Origin: Magnetospirillum sp. 64-120
GTDB lineage: Bacteria; Pseudomonadota; Alphaproteobacteria; Rhodospirillales; Magnetospirillaceae
Direction of reading: 5' to 3'
Assembly: GCA_001898825.1 (NCBI GenBank)
Contig: MKVK01000014.1
Span: 186,001-250,000 of the forward strand
Length of the DNA: 64,000 bases
In this document: piece after piece, positions 19,088 through 27,903 of the stretch
Layout: each line of letters starts with the position of its first letter
Numbering within the stretch: position 1 is the stretch's first letter
Position numbers and translations under genes: made by a program
Notes under the pieces: model-generated
What the model was told of the DNA's origin: nothing
The model's database searches: none
Seen by the model: the letters and a program-made list of their open reading frames with translations, nothing else

Positions 19088-19999
19088 ATGCTGTCCCTAC
19101 GCCAACTGCAATGCCTGGTCGCCGTCGCCGAGACCCTGCACTTCCGCCGCGCCGCCGAGCGCCTGAACCTGTCGCAGCCGGCGCTGTCGGCGCAGATCAG
19201 CCAGATGGAAGACCATCTGGGGGCGATGCTGGTGGAACGGACGCGACGCAAGGTGCTGATGACCCCCATCGGCCGCGACACCGCCGCCCGTGCCAAGGCC
19301 ATCCTGCGCGATTTGTCGGAACTGGAGGAATTCGCCCGACGGTCCCAGGCGCCGCTGTCAGGGACCCTGCGGGTCGGCGTGCTGCGCACCCTGGGGCCGT
19401 ACCTGCTGCCGCACATCCTGCCCGACCTGCGCAGCCGCTTTCCCGACCTGAAACTGTACCTGCGCGAAGAACCGCGTGAACGTCTGCTGGCGGAACTGGC
19501 CCAAGGCGACCTGGACATCCTGCTGATTTCCGCCGCCCCCGCCGACGACGACCACATCAGCGTGGTGCCGCTGTTCCACGAACCGCTGTGGATGACCCTG
19601 CCCTTGGGCCATCCCCTGGTTGGCCGCGACACCATCGCCGACGACGACATGGCCGGCGAGTCCCTGATCATGCTGGAAGTGGGCGACGGCATGCGCGACC
19701 CGGCGCTGGAATTGTGCCGCCGCACCGGCGCCCGCGAGCATCAGGATTTTCGCGCCACCTCGCTGGATTCGCTGCGTCAGATGGTGGCCACCGGCTTGGG
19801 CAACACCCTGTTGCCGGCGCTTTACGTCCAAGCCGAAGCGTTGGCCGACGACCAGATCGCCGTGCGCCCCTTCGCCCACGACGCGCCGTCGCGCCCCATC
19901 GACATGGTGTGGCGGCGCACCACCGCACGGTCGGACGAGTTCCGCCTGTTCGCCCAGATGCTGCGTCAGAATTTGCCCGGCTGCGTGGTGGCCAGATAA
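19088..19999 (+). CDS. OxyR-like LysR-family regulator lacking the first redox cysteine
   Basis: A 303-residue LysR protein. The HTH is at the N-terminus (LRQLQCLVAVAETLHFRRAA, SQPALSAQISQME). The effector domain resembles OxyR: MLEVGDGMRDPALELC followed by FRATSLDSLRQMVATGLG and TLLPALYVQ. In E. coli OxyR the matching stretch is MLEDGHCLRDQAMGFC, where Cys199 senses peroxide and Cys208 forms the disulfide. Here the first Cys is Gly201 and only Cys210 remains. It therefore cannot make the classical disulfide. It may be constitutive, use one Cys, or sense another ligand. It is divergent from the RpoH-like gene. Confidence 0.82.
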   Translation: MLSLRQLQCLVAVAETLHFRRAAERLNLSQPALSAQISQMEDHLGAMLVERTRRKVLMTPIGRDTAARAKAILRDLSELEEFARRSQAPLSGTLRVGVLRTLGPYLLPHILPDLRSRFPDLKLYLREEPRERLLAELAQGDLDILLISAAPADDDHISVVPLFHEPLWMTLPLGHPLVGRDTIADDDMAGESLIMLEVGDGMRDPALELCRRTGAREHQDFRATSLDSLRQMVATGLGNTLLPALYVQAEALADDQIAVRPFAHDAPSRPIDMVWRRTTARSDEFRLFAQMLRQNLPGCVVAR

Positions 20000-20006
20000 A
20001 GGCCGG

Positions 20007-20027
20007 GCCCGCTGAGCCGCCGCGGGC
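20007..20027 (+). terminator. weak hairpin between convergent genes
   Basis: GCCCGC and GCGGGC form a six-bp stem with a nine-base loop, eight bases after the LysR stop and before the stop of the convergent GGDEF-EAL gene. Only TTA follows, so it is a weak terminator candidate. Confidence 0.35.
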
Positions 20028-20044
20028 TTAGGGTATTTCGTACG

Positions 20045-22558
20045 TTACAGCAGATTGCGGTCGAACAGGCTGACCAAATCCTCGGCCGAGACCGGGCGGC
20101 TGACCAGGAAGCCCTGGATTTCGTCGCAGCCGCGCTGGCGCAGGAAATCGGCCTGGTCCTGGGTTTCCACCCCTTCGGCAACGGCACGAAGCTTCAGATT
20201 GTGGGCCAGGTTGATGATGGTCGAGACGATGGCGGCGCCGTCGCCATCCTCGGTGATGTCCTTGACGAAGGAGCGATCGATCTTCAAGGCGTCGATGGGC
20301 ATGCGCTTCAGATAGGACAGCGACGAATAGCCGGTGCCGAAATCGTCGATGGAAATGTGGATGCCCATGGCCCGCAATTCCTGCAACACCTGGGCGTTTT
20401 CGTCGACCCGCTGCATCAGCACCGATTCGGTGATTTCCAGTTCCAGGAACTGCGGCGGCAGCCCCGATTCCTGCAACGCCTGCTTGACCAGTTCGGCCAA
20501 GTCGCCTTCGCGGAACTGCAGCGTGGAAACGTTGACGGCGATACGCACCCGGGGCAGGCCCAGATCGAACCACGACTGGCTTTGCCGGCATGCCGCCTTC
20601 AGCACCCAGGCGCCGATTTCGGAAATCAGCCCCATGTTCTCGGCCAGCGGGATGAACTCGGCCGGCGACACCAACCCCATTTCCGGGTGACGCCAGCGCA
20701 CCAGCGCCTCGACGCCGGACATGCGGCCCGACACCAGGTCGATCTTGCCCTGATAGACCAAGGTGAACTCGCCTCGGTTAAGCGCATGGCGCAGCGACGA
20801 TTCCATGGCCAGACGCTCGAACGACTTGGCGTTCATGGCCGGGGTGTAAAGCTGGTACGAATTGCGCCCCAGGTCCTTGGCCCGGTACATGGCGGTGTCG
20901 GCGTTCTTGATCAGCGTTTCGTCGGTCAGGCCGTCATCGGGATAGACGGCGATCCCCACCGAGGTAGTGACGTAAAGCTCGTGTTCGTCCACCGAAAGCG
21001 GCTGCTTGACCCGGCTGATCACCCGGTCGGCCAGCTTGGCGGCGTCTTCCACATGGTCCAGTTCGGGCAGCAGGATGACGAATTCGTCGCCGCCCAGCCG
21101 CGCCACCGTGTCACCTTCGCGCACGCAGGCCTGCAAGCGGTTGGCCACCTCGCACAGCACCTGGTCGCCGATGCCGTGGCCAAGCGAATCGTTGATGCGT
21201 TTGAACAGGTCCAGGTCCAGGAACATGATGGCCATCTGCGCCCCGTGACGATGGGCGTGGGCGATGGCCACCTGCAAGCGGTCGGTGAACAGACGACGGT
21301 TGGGCAACCCGGTCAACACGTCGAAATAAGCCAGGTTCTTGATGCGCTCTTCGGTCTTCTTGCGCTCGGAAATGTCGGAAAACACCGCGGCATATTGGGT
21401 GATGACGCCGTCTTCGTCACGGATGACGTTGATGGTCAGCCATTCGGGATAGACCTCGCCCGATTTGCGGCGGTTCCAGATTTCGCCCTGCCAGATGCCT
21501 TGGACATGCAGCGACTGCCACATGCGGTCATAGAAGCTTCTGTCGTGCAGTCCCGATTGCAGCATCGACGGATTGTGCCCGACCACTTCGTCGAAGGCAT
21601 AGCCGGTCAGTTGGCTGAAGGCCGGGTTGACGAACTCGATCATGCCCGACGGGTTGCAGATCATGATGCCGTCCAGCGACGCCTCGATGACCTTGCGGGC
21701 GATGTGCAGGTCCTTGCGCGAGCGTAAAAGCGCCTCGTCACGTTCGCGCAGGGCCTCGTCCAAGCGCTGGACGTATTCGTATTGCAGCGACGACAAGATG
21801 TCGGAAAACGACAGCAGTCCCTTCAACTCGCCACTGTCGGACACCACCGCCAGATGGCGGATGCGGCGTTCCTCAAGCGTGTTGCGCGCCGACAGCAGAC
21901 TGTCGTTCTCGTTGACGGTGATCAGCGGGCGGCTGGCGATGGCCCCCACATTGGGCGGCATCTCACCACCGGCGGCGATGATGCGCAAAAGGTCGCGTTC
22001 GGTGATGATGCCCGGCGCCTCGCCATGGTCGCCCACCACCACGGCGGCGTCGGCCCGCATGGCCCCCATCATCTCGACGGCGGTGCTTAAGGCCGCGCCC
22101 GGCGCGATCTTCACCATGGGCTGCTTGACCGACGAGCCGACGTTGCGCAGCACCAGGAAATGTTCGACCCCGTGGCGCAGGATGACGTCGCTTTGGCTGA
22201 CCACGCCGACCGGCTTGCCCGAATCGTCGACAACGACGAAATGGCGCACCCCTTCCAGTTGGAAGCGCAGGCCGGCATCGCCCAGGTTGGTCTTGCCGTG
22301 GATGGTCTTGATCGGCGTGCTCATCACCGAGGCGATGGGGCGGCCGAAGCTTTCAGGGTCGGAAAAATCCACCGACAGGGTATCGCGTTCGGTCCAGATG
22401 CCGATGGGCTGACCATCGTCGACGATGATGATCGACGAACAGCGGGCCTGCGACATGGCCTTGGCGGCCTCGTAGATGGTGGTGCCGGGCGCGCAGCTTA
22501 AGATTTCCCGCTTGGTGATGCGGTCAATGGTGTTTTCCGAACCCAATCCACTGTCCAC
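20045..22558 (-). CDS. 4xCBS-PAS-GGDEF-EAL cyclic-di-GMP signalling protein
   Basis: An 837-residue cytosolic protein with a GTG start. Residues 10-280 hold two Bateman pairs (four CBS motifs, e.g. SSIIIVDDGQPIGIWTERD, HFVVVDDSGKPVGVVSQSD, DAAVVVGDHGEAPGIITERD, HLAVVSDSGELKGLLSFSD). A coiled stretch, a PAS domain (about 290-405), a GGDEF domain with intact LGGDEFVILL (about 415-570) and an EAL domain with VEALVRW, DDFGTGYSSL and AEGVET (about 590-830) follow. Both catalytic domains look intact, so it could make and break cyclic-di-GMP, with CBS domains likely binding adenine nucleotides. It has no membrane segment. It is divergent from the HPt-receiver-like gene. Confidence 0.92.
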   Translation of the reverse strand: MDSGLGSENTIDRITKREILSCAPGTTIYEAAKAMSQARCSSIIIVDDGQPIGIWTERDTLSVDFSDPESFGRPIASVMSTPIKTIHGKTNLGDAGLRFQLEGVRHFVVVDDSGKPVGVVSQSDVILRHGVEHFLVLRNVGSSVKQPMVKIAPGAALSTAVEMMGAMRADAAVVVGDHGEAPGIITERDLLRIIAAGGEMPPNVGAIASRPLITVNENDSLLSARNTLEERRIRHLAVVSDSGELKGLLSFSDILSSLQYEYVQRLDEALRERDEALLRSRKDLHIARKVIEASLDGIMICNPSGMIEFVNPAFSQLTGYAFDEVVGHNPSMLQSGLHDRSFYDRMWQSLHVQGIWQGEIWNRRKSGEVYPEWLTINVIRDEDGVITQYAAVFSDISERKKTEERIKNLAYFDVLTGLPNRRLFTDRLQVAIAHAHRHGAQMAIMFLDLDLFKRINDSLGHGIGDQVLCEVANRLQACVREGDTVARLGGDEFVILLPELDHVEDAAKLADRVISRVKQPLSVDEHELYVTTSVGIAVYPDDGLTDETLIKNADTAMYRAKDLGRNSYQLYTPAMNAKSFERLAMESSLRHALNRGEFTLVYQGKIDLVSGRMSGVEALVRWRHPEMGLVSPAEFIPLAENMGLISEIGAWVLKAACRQSQSWFDLGLPRVRIAVNVSTLQFREGDLAELVKQALQESGLPPQFLELEITESVLMQRVDENAQVLQELRAMGIHISIDDFGTGYSSLSYLKRMPIDALKIDRSFVKDITEDGDGAAIVSTIINLAHNLKLRAVAEGVETQDQADFLRQRGCDEIQGFLVSRPVSAEDLVSLFDRNLL

Positions 22559-22723
22559 CCGTTACCGAACCTGTGCCTAGCATCACCGCCTTTTCAAGGA
22601 CTTGCAACATGCACTTTGGTTTTGCCTGACATGGGACATATTCCCATCGTGAAGGGATGGCCGTGACCGTCGCGACAGAGTAAGCTGGCGCCATCACCAA
22701 CGCCGTACCGGCAAAGGGACGCC

Positions 22724-23512
22724 ATGACCGACTCCGCCTCTGGCCGCATCGCCTATCACGACCTTTCCGAAGACATGCGCCGGGAATTCCTGGACGAAGC
22801 GGCGGAATCCATTCGGGAACTGGACGTGTTGCTGGATAGCGGCCGCCATGGCCGGGCACCGGAACAGGACGTGGTCGCCGCCTTCCGCCGTTCGGCCCTG
22901 CGTCTGCGCGGCCAAGCGAGCAACTTCGCGCTGCGGGCGCTGTCCACCGTGGCGCGGCGTCTGGACGACTATCTGGCCCAGGCCCCCAAGGTGCTGCCGC
23001 CACGCGTCTGGGAGGACCTGCAGGTCTATGTGGACCGGCTGGAAGAATTGGTGGAAAAGCCCGACGATTCCGACCAGGCCACCGCCTCGCTGGTCCGCTC
23101 GCTGCCCCGCAAGCTGGGCTTCGACCTGGGCGACATCGCCGTGCGCGAGGTCGAGGTGATGCTGGTCATGCCGCCCGGCGCCCAGACCCATTACGTGGAA
23201 CGGGAATTGCAGCAATGCGGCTATCGCACCCTGGTGGTGTCCGACACCATCGACGCCTTCGCCCTGGCGGTGCACAGCAAGCCCGACCTGATCATCGTTT
23301 CGGCGCTGATGGCCCACCTGGACGGCATCGACCTGGCGATCGCCCTGGTGTCCATGCCCAGCACCCGCAACATCCCCATCGCCGTCATCACCTCGCTGAA
23401 CAGCGACGACGACCGGCTGGCCCTGCTGCCGCGCAAGGTCCCGGTCCTGTACAAGGGCCCCAGCTTCGGCGACGACCTGTTCAAGGCCCTGGACGATCTG
23501 TTTTTGATTTAA
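22724..23512 (+). CDS. degenerate HPt plus pseudo-receiver protein
   Basis: A 262-residue soluble protein. Residues 15-110 form a helical bundle like an HPt domain, but the HxLKG core reads RSALRLRGQASNF, so the phosphorylatable His is absent. Residues 142-262 have a CheY-like order (VMLVMPPGA, GYRTLVVSDTIDAFALA, KPDLIIVSALMAHLDGIDLA, IPIAVITS, YKGPSFGDDLFKAL). The phospho-Asp position is Ser193 and the N-terminal acidic pair is missing, while the Lys near the end is kept. It probably acts as a phosphorylation-independent adaptor. It is divergent from the GGDEF-EAL gene, and its 3' end overlaps the opposite small gene by four bases. Confidence 0.7.
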   Translation: MTDSASGRIAYHDLSEDMRREFLDEAAESIRELDVLLDSGRHGRAPEQDVVAAFRRSALRLRGQASNFALRALSTVARRLDDYLAQAPKVLPPRVWEDLQVYVDRLEELVEKPDDSDQATASLVRSLPRKLGFDLGDIAVREVEVMLVMPPGAQTHYVERELQQCGYRTLVVSDTIDAFALAVHSKPDLIIVSALMAHLDGIDLAIALVSMPSTRNIPIAVITSLNSDDDRLALLPRKVPVLYKGPSFGDDLFKALDDLFLI

Positions 23513-23748
23513 GGCCGCTCGCCCAGCTTGGCGATGGCGGCGTCCCATTCGCGACGCATGACGTTGGCACCGCGTTTGTTGTTATTGCGCAGGTGTTCCC
23601 GATAGCGGCGGTCGTAATAGCCGTTGACCGCCACCATGCGCGCCGCCCGGTCCCAGGCGATGCGTCGGCATTCCAGTTTGGCCCGGCAATGGTCGCCGCA
23701 GGTTTCGGCGCCGTCGGCGGTTTGCTCACCGCAGGTCTTGCAGGTCAT
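23509..23748 (-). CDS. small zinc-ribbon-like protein at the end of the pot operon
   Basis: A 79-residue protein starting seven bases after the potI stop on the same strand, so it is probably the fifth gene of that operon. The N-terminus has CKTC, then CGDHCRAKLEC, five Cys and a His in the first 27 residues, which fits one structural zinc. The remainder is basic and aromatic (NGYYDRRYREHLRNNNKRG). There is no known transport role; it could be a regulator or assembly factor, or a chance neighbour. Confidence 0.65.
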   Translation of the reverse strand: MTCKTCGEQTADGAETCGDHCRAKLECRRIAWDRAARMVAVNGYYDRRYREHLRNNNKRGANVMRREWDAAIAKLGERP

Positions 23749-23755
23749 GGCGTGG

Positions 23756-24550
23756 TCAACGCTTCTTGCGGCTGGCCAACCACGTGGCCAGACCGATGAT
23801 CACCGCCACCACCACCACGATGATGGTCCCCAAGGCGTTGACCTGCGGGCTGACCCCCAGGCGCACCGAGGAAAACACCTCGATGGGCAGGGTGGTGGAA
23901 CCGGGGCCGGACACGAACTGCGCCACCACCACGTCGTCCAGCGACAAGGTGAAGGCCAAAAGCCAGGCAGCCACCAGCGACGGCGCGATCACCGGCAGCG
24001 TGATCAGGAAGAACACCTTGGCCGGGCGCGCCCCCAGGTCCATGGCCGCTTCTTCCAAGGAATCATCCATCTGCGCCAGACGCGAGCGCACCACCACGGT
24101 GGCATAGGCCATGCCGATGGTGGTGTGGGCGATGGCGATGGTGGTGAAGCCGCGTCCGTCGGGCCAGCCGATCAGGTCTTCCAGGGCGACGAACAGCAGC
24201 AGCATGGCCAGACCCAGGATGACTTCCGGCATCACCAGCGGCGCGGTGATCAGGCCGTTGAACAAAAGCCGGCCGGAAAAACGCCCGAACCGCACCAGCA
24301 CCAGGGCGGCCAGGGTGCCTAAGACCAAGGCGCCGGTGGCGCTGGTGGCGGCGATCTTCAACGACAGCCAGGCGGCGTTCAGATAGGCGTCGTTGTCCAG
24401 CAACTCGGCGTACCACTTGGTCGAGAAGCCGCCCCACACGCTGACCTCGCGCGAGGCGTTGAAGGAATAGACCATCAACAGCACGATGGGGGCGTACAGG
24501 AAGGCATAGCCGAAAGCCATGGCCGTGATCAGCGAGGAAGAGCGGCGCAT
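23756..24550 (-). CDS. potI: putrescine/spermidine ABC transporter permease
   Basis: A 264-residue inner-membrane permease with about six hydrophobic helices. The BPD_transp_1 EAA loop is DDSLEEAAMDLGARPAKVFFLITLP-like, near residue 160. The start ATG overlaps the stop of the upstream permease by one base (TGATG), so translation is coupled. The order substrate-binding protein, ATPase, permease, permease matches potFGHI. The second permease contains the typical GSTTLPIEVFSSVRLGVSP. Confidence 0.85.
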   Translation of the reverse strand: MRRSSSLITAMAFGYAFLYAPIVLLMVYSFNASREVSVWGGFSTKWYAELLDNDAYLNAAWLSLKIAATSATGALVLGTLAALVLVRFGRFSGRLLFNGLITAPLVMPEVILGLAMLLLFVALEDLIGWPDGRGFTTIAIAHTTIGMAYATVVVRSRLAQMDDSLEEAAMDLGARPAKVFFLITLPVIAPSLVAAWLLAFTLSLDDVVVAQFVSGPGSTTLPIEVFSSVRLGVSPQVNALGTIIVVVVAVIIGLATWLASRKKR

Positions 24551-25458
24551 CAGCGTTCCCCCTCTTCTTCCATGCGGGTCTGGATGCGTTGGAAAAGCGC
24601 GATGGGAATGACCAGGGCCACCAGCATGGCCACCGCCAGCGCCGCCGCCGACGGCCAGTCCCGGGTCTGGGCGAAAACGTCCCACAACGCCTTGCCCAGC
24701 ATCTGGGTGTCGCCGCCGCCCAACAGGTTGGGGATGACGTATTCCCCCACCGCCGGCACGAAGACCAGCAGCGAACCGGCGACGATGCCCGGCAGCGACA
24801 GCGGCAGGGTCACCGACCAGAAGGCGCGGATGGGCTTGGCGCCCAGATCGGCGGCGGCTTCCAGCAAGGTGGGGTCCAGCTTTTCCAAGGTGGCGTAAAG
24901 CGGCAGCACCATGAACGGCAGATAGGAATAGACGATGCCGATATAGACCGCCCAATCGGTGTTCAGGATCACCAGCGGCTCGTCGATCAGGCCCAATCCC
25001 ATCAGCGCGTGGTTCAGCACCCCTTCGTCGCGCAGGATGGTCATCCACGAATAGACACGGATCAGGAACGACGTCCAGAACGGCACGATGACCAGCAGCA
25101 GCAACGGGCCACGCGACTTTTCCGGGGCCCGGGCGATGCCCAGCGCCATGGGATAGCCGATCAGCAGGCACAACAGGGTCGAAATGCCGGCGATGGTCAG
25201 CGACTGGACATAGGCTTCCACATACAGGTCGTCTTGGAACAGCAGGACGTAGTTCTGCAGCGTGGCGCGGATGATGGCGAAGCCTTCCTCGGCCCAGTCC
25301 AGCAGGGGCTCGTAGGGCGGGATGCCGATGCGCGATTCGGAAAAGCTGATCTTGCCGACGATCAACAGCGGCGCCAGGAAGAACACCAGCAGCCACAGAT
25401 AGGGCACCGCCAGAACCAGACGTCGGCCCCAATCGCGGCGCAGCCCCCCCACCCTCAC
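24550..25458 (-). CDS. potH: putrescine/spermidine ABC transporter permease
   Basis: A 302-residue permease starting at GTG, overlapping the ATPase stop by four bases. The N-terminal hydrophobic helix is WLLVFFLAPLLIVGKISFSES, typical of PotB/PotH. The EAA loop is LLEAAADLGAKPIRAFWSVTLP-like. About six transmembrane helices are expected. With PotI it forms the membrane channel fed by PotF and powered by PotG. Confidence 0.86.
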   Translation of the reverse strand: MRVGGLRRDWGRRLVLAVPYLWLLVFFLAPLLIVGKISFSESRIGIPPYEPLLDWAEEGFAIIRATLQNYVLLFQDDLYVEAYVQSLTIAGISTLLCLLIGYPMALGIARAPEKSRGPLLLLVIVPFWTSFLIRVYSWMTILRDEGVLNHALMGLGLIDEPLVILNTDWAVYIGIVYSYLPFMVLPLYATLEKLDPTLLEAAADLGAKPIRAFWSVTLPLSLPGIVAGSLLVFVPAVGEYVIPNLLGGGDTQMLGKALWDVFAQTRDWPSAAALAVAMLVALVIPIALFQRIQTRMEEEGER

Positions 25459-26567
25459 GGCAACAACACCGCGTTGCCGGGATGCCAGGACAGATGCACC
25501 CGGTCGTCCCAGGTCACCGCCGGCTCGGCCGAGTGGCGCAGGTTGGCGTTGGTGACCAGCACCACCAGCCCCGATTCCAGACGCACGTGATAGATGGAGA
25601 CGTCGCCCAGATAAGCGATTTCCACCACCACGCCCGACACCGAATTGATGGCGCCGGCCGGGGCTTCGCGCCCCATGATGATCTTTTCCGGGCGCACCAT
25701 GATGGCGGCGTGCGCCCCCACCGCCAGGTTTCCGGCAACCACCAAGGGCGCGGCGACGCCCTCGGCGCGGAAGGTCACCTGGCCGTTCTGGCTGTCTTCC
25801 ACCACGCCCGCGAAGAAATTGGCGGTGCCGATGAAGTCGGCCACCATGCGGCTGGTGGGATATTCGTAAATCTCGTGCGGGCGGCCCACCTGCAGGATGC
25901 GCCCGGCGTTCATCACCGCGATGCGGGTGGACATGGTCATCGCCTCTTCCTGGTCGTGGGTGACCATGACGAAGGTGATGCCGACCTTTTCCTGGATGTT
26001 GACCAGTTCGAACTGGGTCTTCTCGCGCAGCTTCTTGTCCAAGGCGCTCAGCGGTTCGTCCAGCAGCACCACCTTGGGGCGCTTGACCAGACAGCGGGCC
26101 AGGGCGACGCGCTGACGCTGGCCGCCCGACATCTGGTGCGGCTTGCGCTTGGCGAAGTCGCCCATCTGCACCAGGTCCAGCGCCTCGGCCACCCGTTTGG
26201 GGATTTCGGCCTTCGGCACCTTGTCCTGCTTCAGGCCAAAGGCGACGTTGTCGGCCACGTTCATATGCGGGAACAACGCATAGGACTGGAACATCATGTT
26301 CACCGGCCGCTCGTAGGGCGGCACGGCGGTCATGTCGGCCCCGGCGATCAGGACGCTTCCCGAAGTGGGCGTCTCGAAGCCGGCCATCATGCGCAACAAA
26401 GTGGTCTTGCCGCAGCCCGACGGCCCCAGAAGCGAGAAGAACTCGCCTTCGCGGATTTCCAGGTCGATGCCGGCGACGGCGGTGGCGTCACCAAAGCGTT
26501 TTTCCACCCCCCGGATCTGAATGGCCGGGGGGCGGATTTCGCGTTCGGGGCGAACGGCAAGGCTCAC
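25455..26567 (-). CDS. potG: polyamine ABC transporter ATP-binding protein
   Basis: A 370-residue ATPase with Walker A GPSGCGKTT (48-56), signature MSGGQRQRVALARCL (146-160), Walker B VVLLDEP (166-172) and the switch His in MVTHDQEEAM. The C-terminal 110 residues form the TOBE domain (VRPEKI, VSGVVVEIAYLGDVSIYHV). The start is GTG. It is 12 bases downstream of potF. This is the PotA/PotG group that energises polyamine uptake. Confidence 0.9.
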   Translation of the reverse strand: MSLAVRPEREIRPPAIQIRGVEKRFGDATAVAGIDLEIREGEFFSLLGPSGCGKTTLLRMMAGFETPTSGSVLIAGADMTAVPPYERPVNMMFQSYALFPHMNVADNVAFGLKQDKVPKAEIPKRVAEALDLVQMGDFAKRKPHQMSGGQRQRVALARCLVKRPKVVLLDEPLSALDKKLREKTQFELVNIQEKVGITFVMVTHDQEEAMTMSTRIAVMNAGRILQVGRPHEIYEYPTSRMVADFIGTANFFAGVVEDSQNGQVTFRAEGVAAPLVVAGNLAVGAHAAIMVRPEKIIMGREAPAGAINSVSGVVVEIAYLGDVSIYHVRLESGLVVLVTNANLRHSAEPAVTWDDRVHLSWHPGNAVLLP

Positions 26568-26579
26568 CTTGTCTTCCCC

Positions 26580-27683
26580 TTACTTCTTGGCGGCGCGGAA
26601 CTTGGACCACGCCCGCGAACGGGCGCGGTCATAGGCCTTGCCGGCCGGCAGCGGCGGAGTGATCATCTTGGCGCGGACGTCGTCCGACGGGAAGATGACC
26701 GGGTCCTTGGCCATCGCCGGGTCGACCATGGGCAGCGACGCCGGCACCGCGTTGGCATAGCCGGTTTCGTTGGTGATCTCGGCGACGATGTCGGGCCGCA
26801 GGATGAAGTTGATGAAGGCGTGGGCCGCGTCGGCGTGGGGCGCGTCGGCGGGGATGGCCATAACGTCGATGTTCACCAGCGCCCCTTCCTTGGGGATGGT
26901 GATGCCGATGTTCTGCTTCTTCTTGGCTTCGGCGGCGCGGGTGCGCGACTGCACCAAGTCGCCCACATAGCCCAAGGACAGGCAGATGTCGCCGTTGGCC
27001 AGGTCCGAACGGTACTTTTCCGAATGGATGTAGCGATAGTTCGGACGCACGGCGGTCAGGGCCTCCATGGCCGCCTTCAGGTTGTCCTCGGTCTGCTCGT
27101 TGGGGTTCTTGCCCATGAACATCTGGATGGCGGGCACCGCTTCGGACGGCGTGTCGAGCAAGGCGACGCCGCAGGACTTGAACTTGCTGACCACCGCCGG
27201 GTCGAACAGCATGGCCCAGGAATCGACGGGCGCGTCGGGCATGATCTTCTTGATGGCGTCGATGTTGTAGCCGAAGCCGGTGGCGGCCATCATGTAGGGA
27301 ACGCCATAAGCGTTGCCCGGATCGGAGACGTTCAGGCTTTTCATCACCGACTTGTCCAGACCGGCGGCGTTGGGGATCTTGGCCATGTCCAGCTTCTGGA
27401 ACACGCCGGCCTTGATCTGCTGGGCGAAGAACGGCGAGGCCGACGGGAACACCACGTCATAGCCCGACTTGCCGGTCATCAGCTTGTTGTCCAGGACTTC
27501 GTTGTCACCATAGGTGTCGTACTTCACCTTGATGCCGGTTTCCTTGGTGAACTTTTCCAAGGTGTCCTTGGCGATGTAGTCCGACCAGTTATAGACGTTC
27601 AGGACCTTGTCTTCGGCGTGGGCGCTGACAGCGGCCAGACCGACAACCGCGAAGGCGGCGAAGCGGGACAGACGAGTGAACAT
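26580..27683 (-). CDS. potF: periplasmic putrescine-binding protein
   Basis: A 367-residue exported protein; ATG 27683 has GGGGGA placed well, while an ATG six bases upstream sits too close. After the signal peptide (ending VSAHA), VLNVYNWSDYIAKDTLEKF is the PotD/PotF opening. YGDNEVLDNKLMTGKSGYDVV and GVPYMMAATGFGYN follow. It binds putrescine or spermidine in the periplasm and hands it to PotGHI. It is the first gene of the operon, with its promoter in the 220-base region shared with the divergent coiled-coil gene. Confidence 0.88.
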   Translation of the reverse strand: MFTRLSRFAAFAVVGLAAVSAHAEDKVLNVYNWSDYIAKDTLEKFTKETGIKVKYDTYGDNEVLDNKLMTGKSGYDVVFPSASPFFAQQIKAGVFQKLDMAKIPNAAGLDKSVMKSLNVSDPGNAYGVPYMMAATGFGYNIDAIKKIMPDAPVDSWAMLFDPAVVSKFKSCGVALLDTPSEAVPAIQMFMGKNPNEQTEDNLKAAMEALTAVRPNYRYIHSEKYRSDLANGDICLSLGYVGDLVQSRTRAAEAKKKQNIGITIPKEGALVNIDVMAIPADAPHADAAHAFINFILRPDIVAEITNETGYANAVPASLPMVDPAMAKDPVIFPSDDVRAKMITPPLPAGKAYDRARSRAWSKFRAAKK

Positions 27684-27903
27684 TGGCATCCCCCGTGGGT
27701 GTCATGGAATGGCGGATATTCAGATCAGCGGGGCAGCGAGTCAACAGCGCATGCCGCGCTGCGATGAAATCTTCGCCAACCGATGCAGCCCTGCCACTCG
27801 TTTCGACATCGCAACACACCGACAGATGTTGCAAACCCCGCCCGTATGAACCACAGTACGGCCTGTACTGGCTTTACGTTTTGTGCTTGGCCCGGCGGAC
27901 TTT

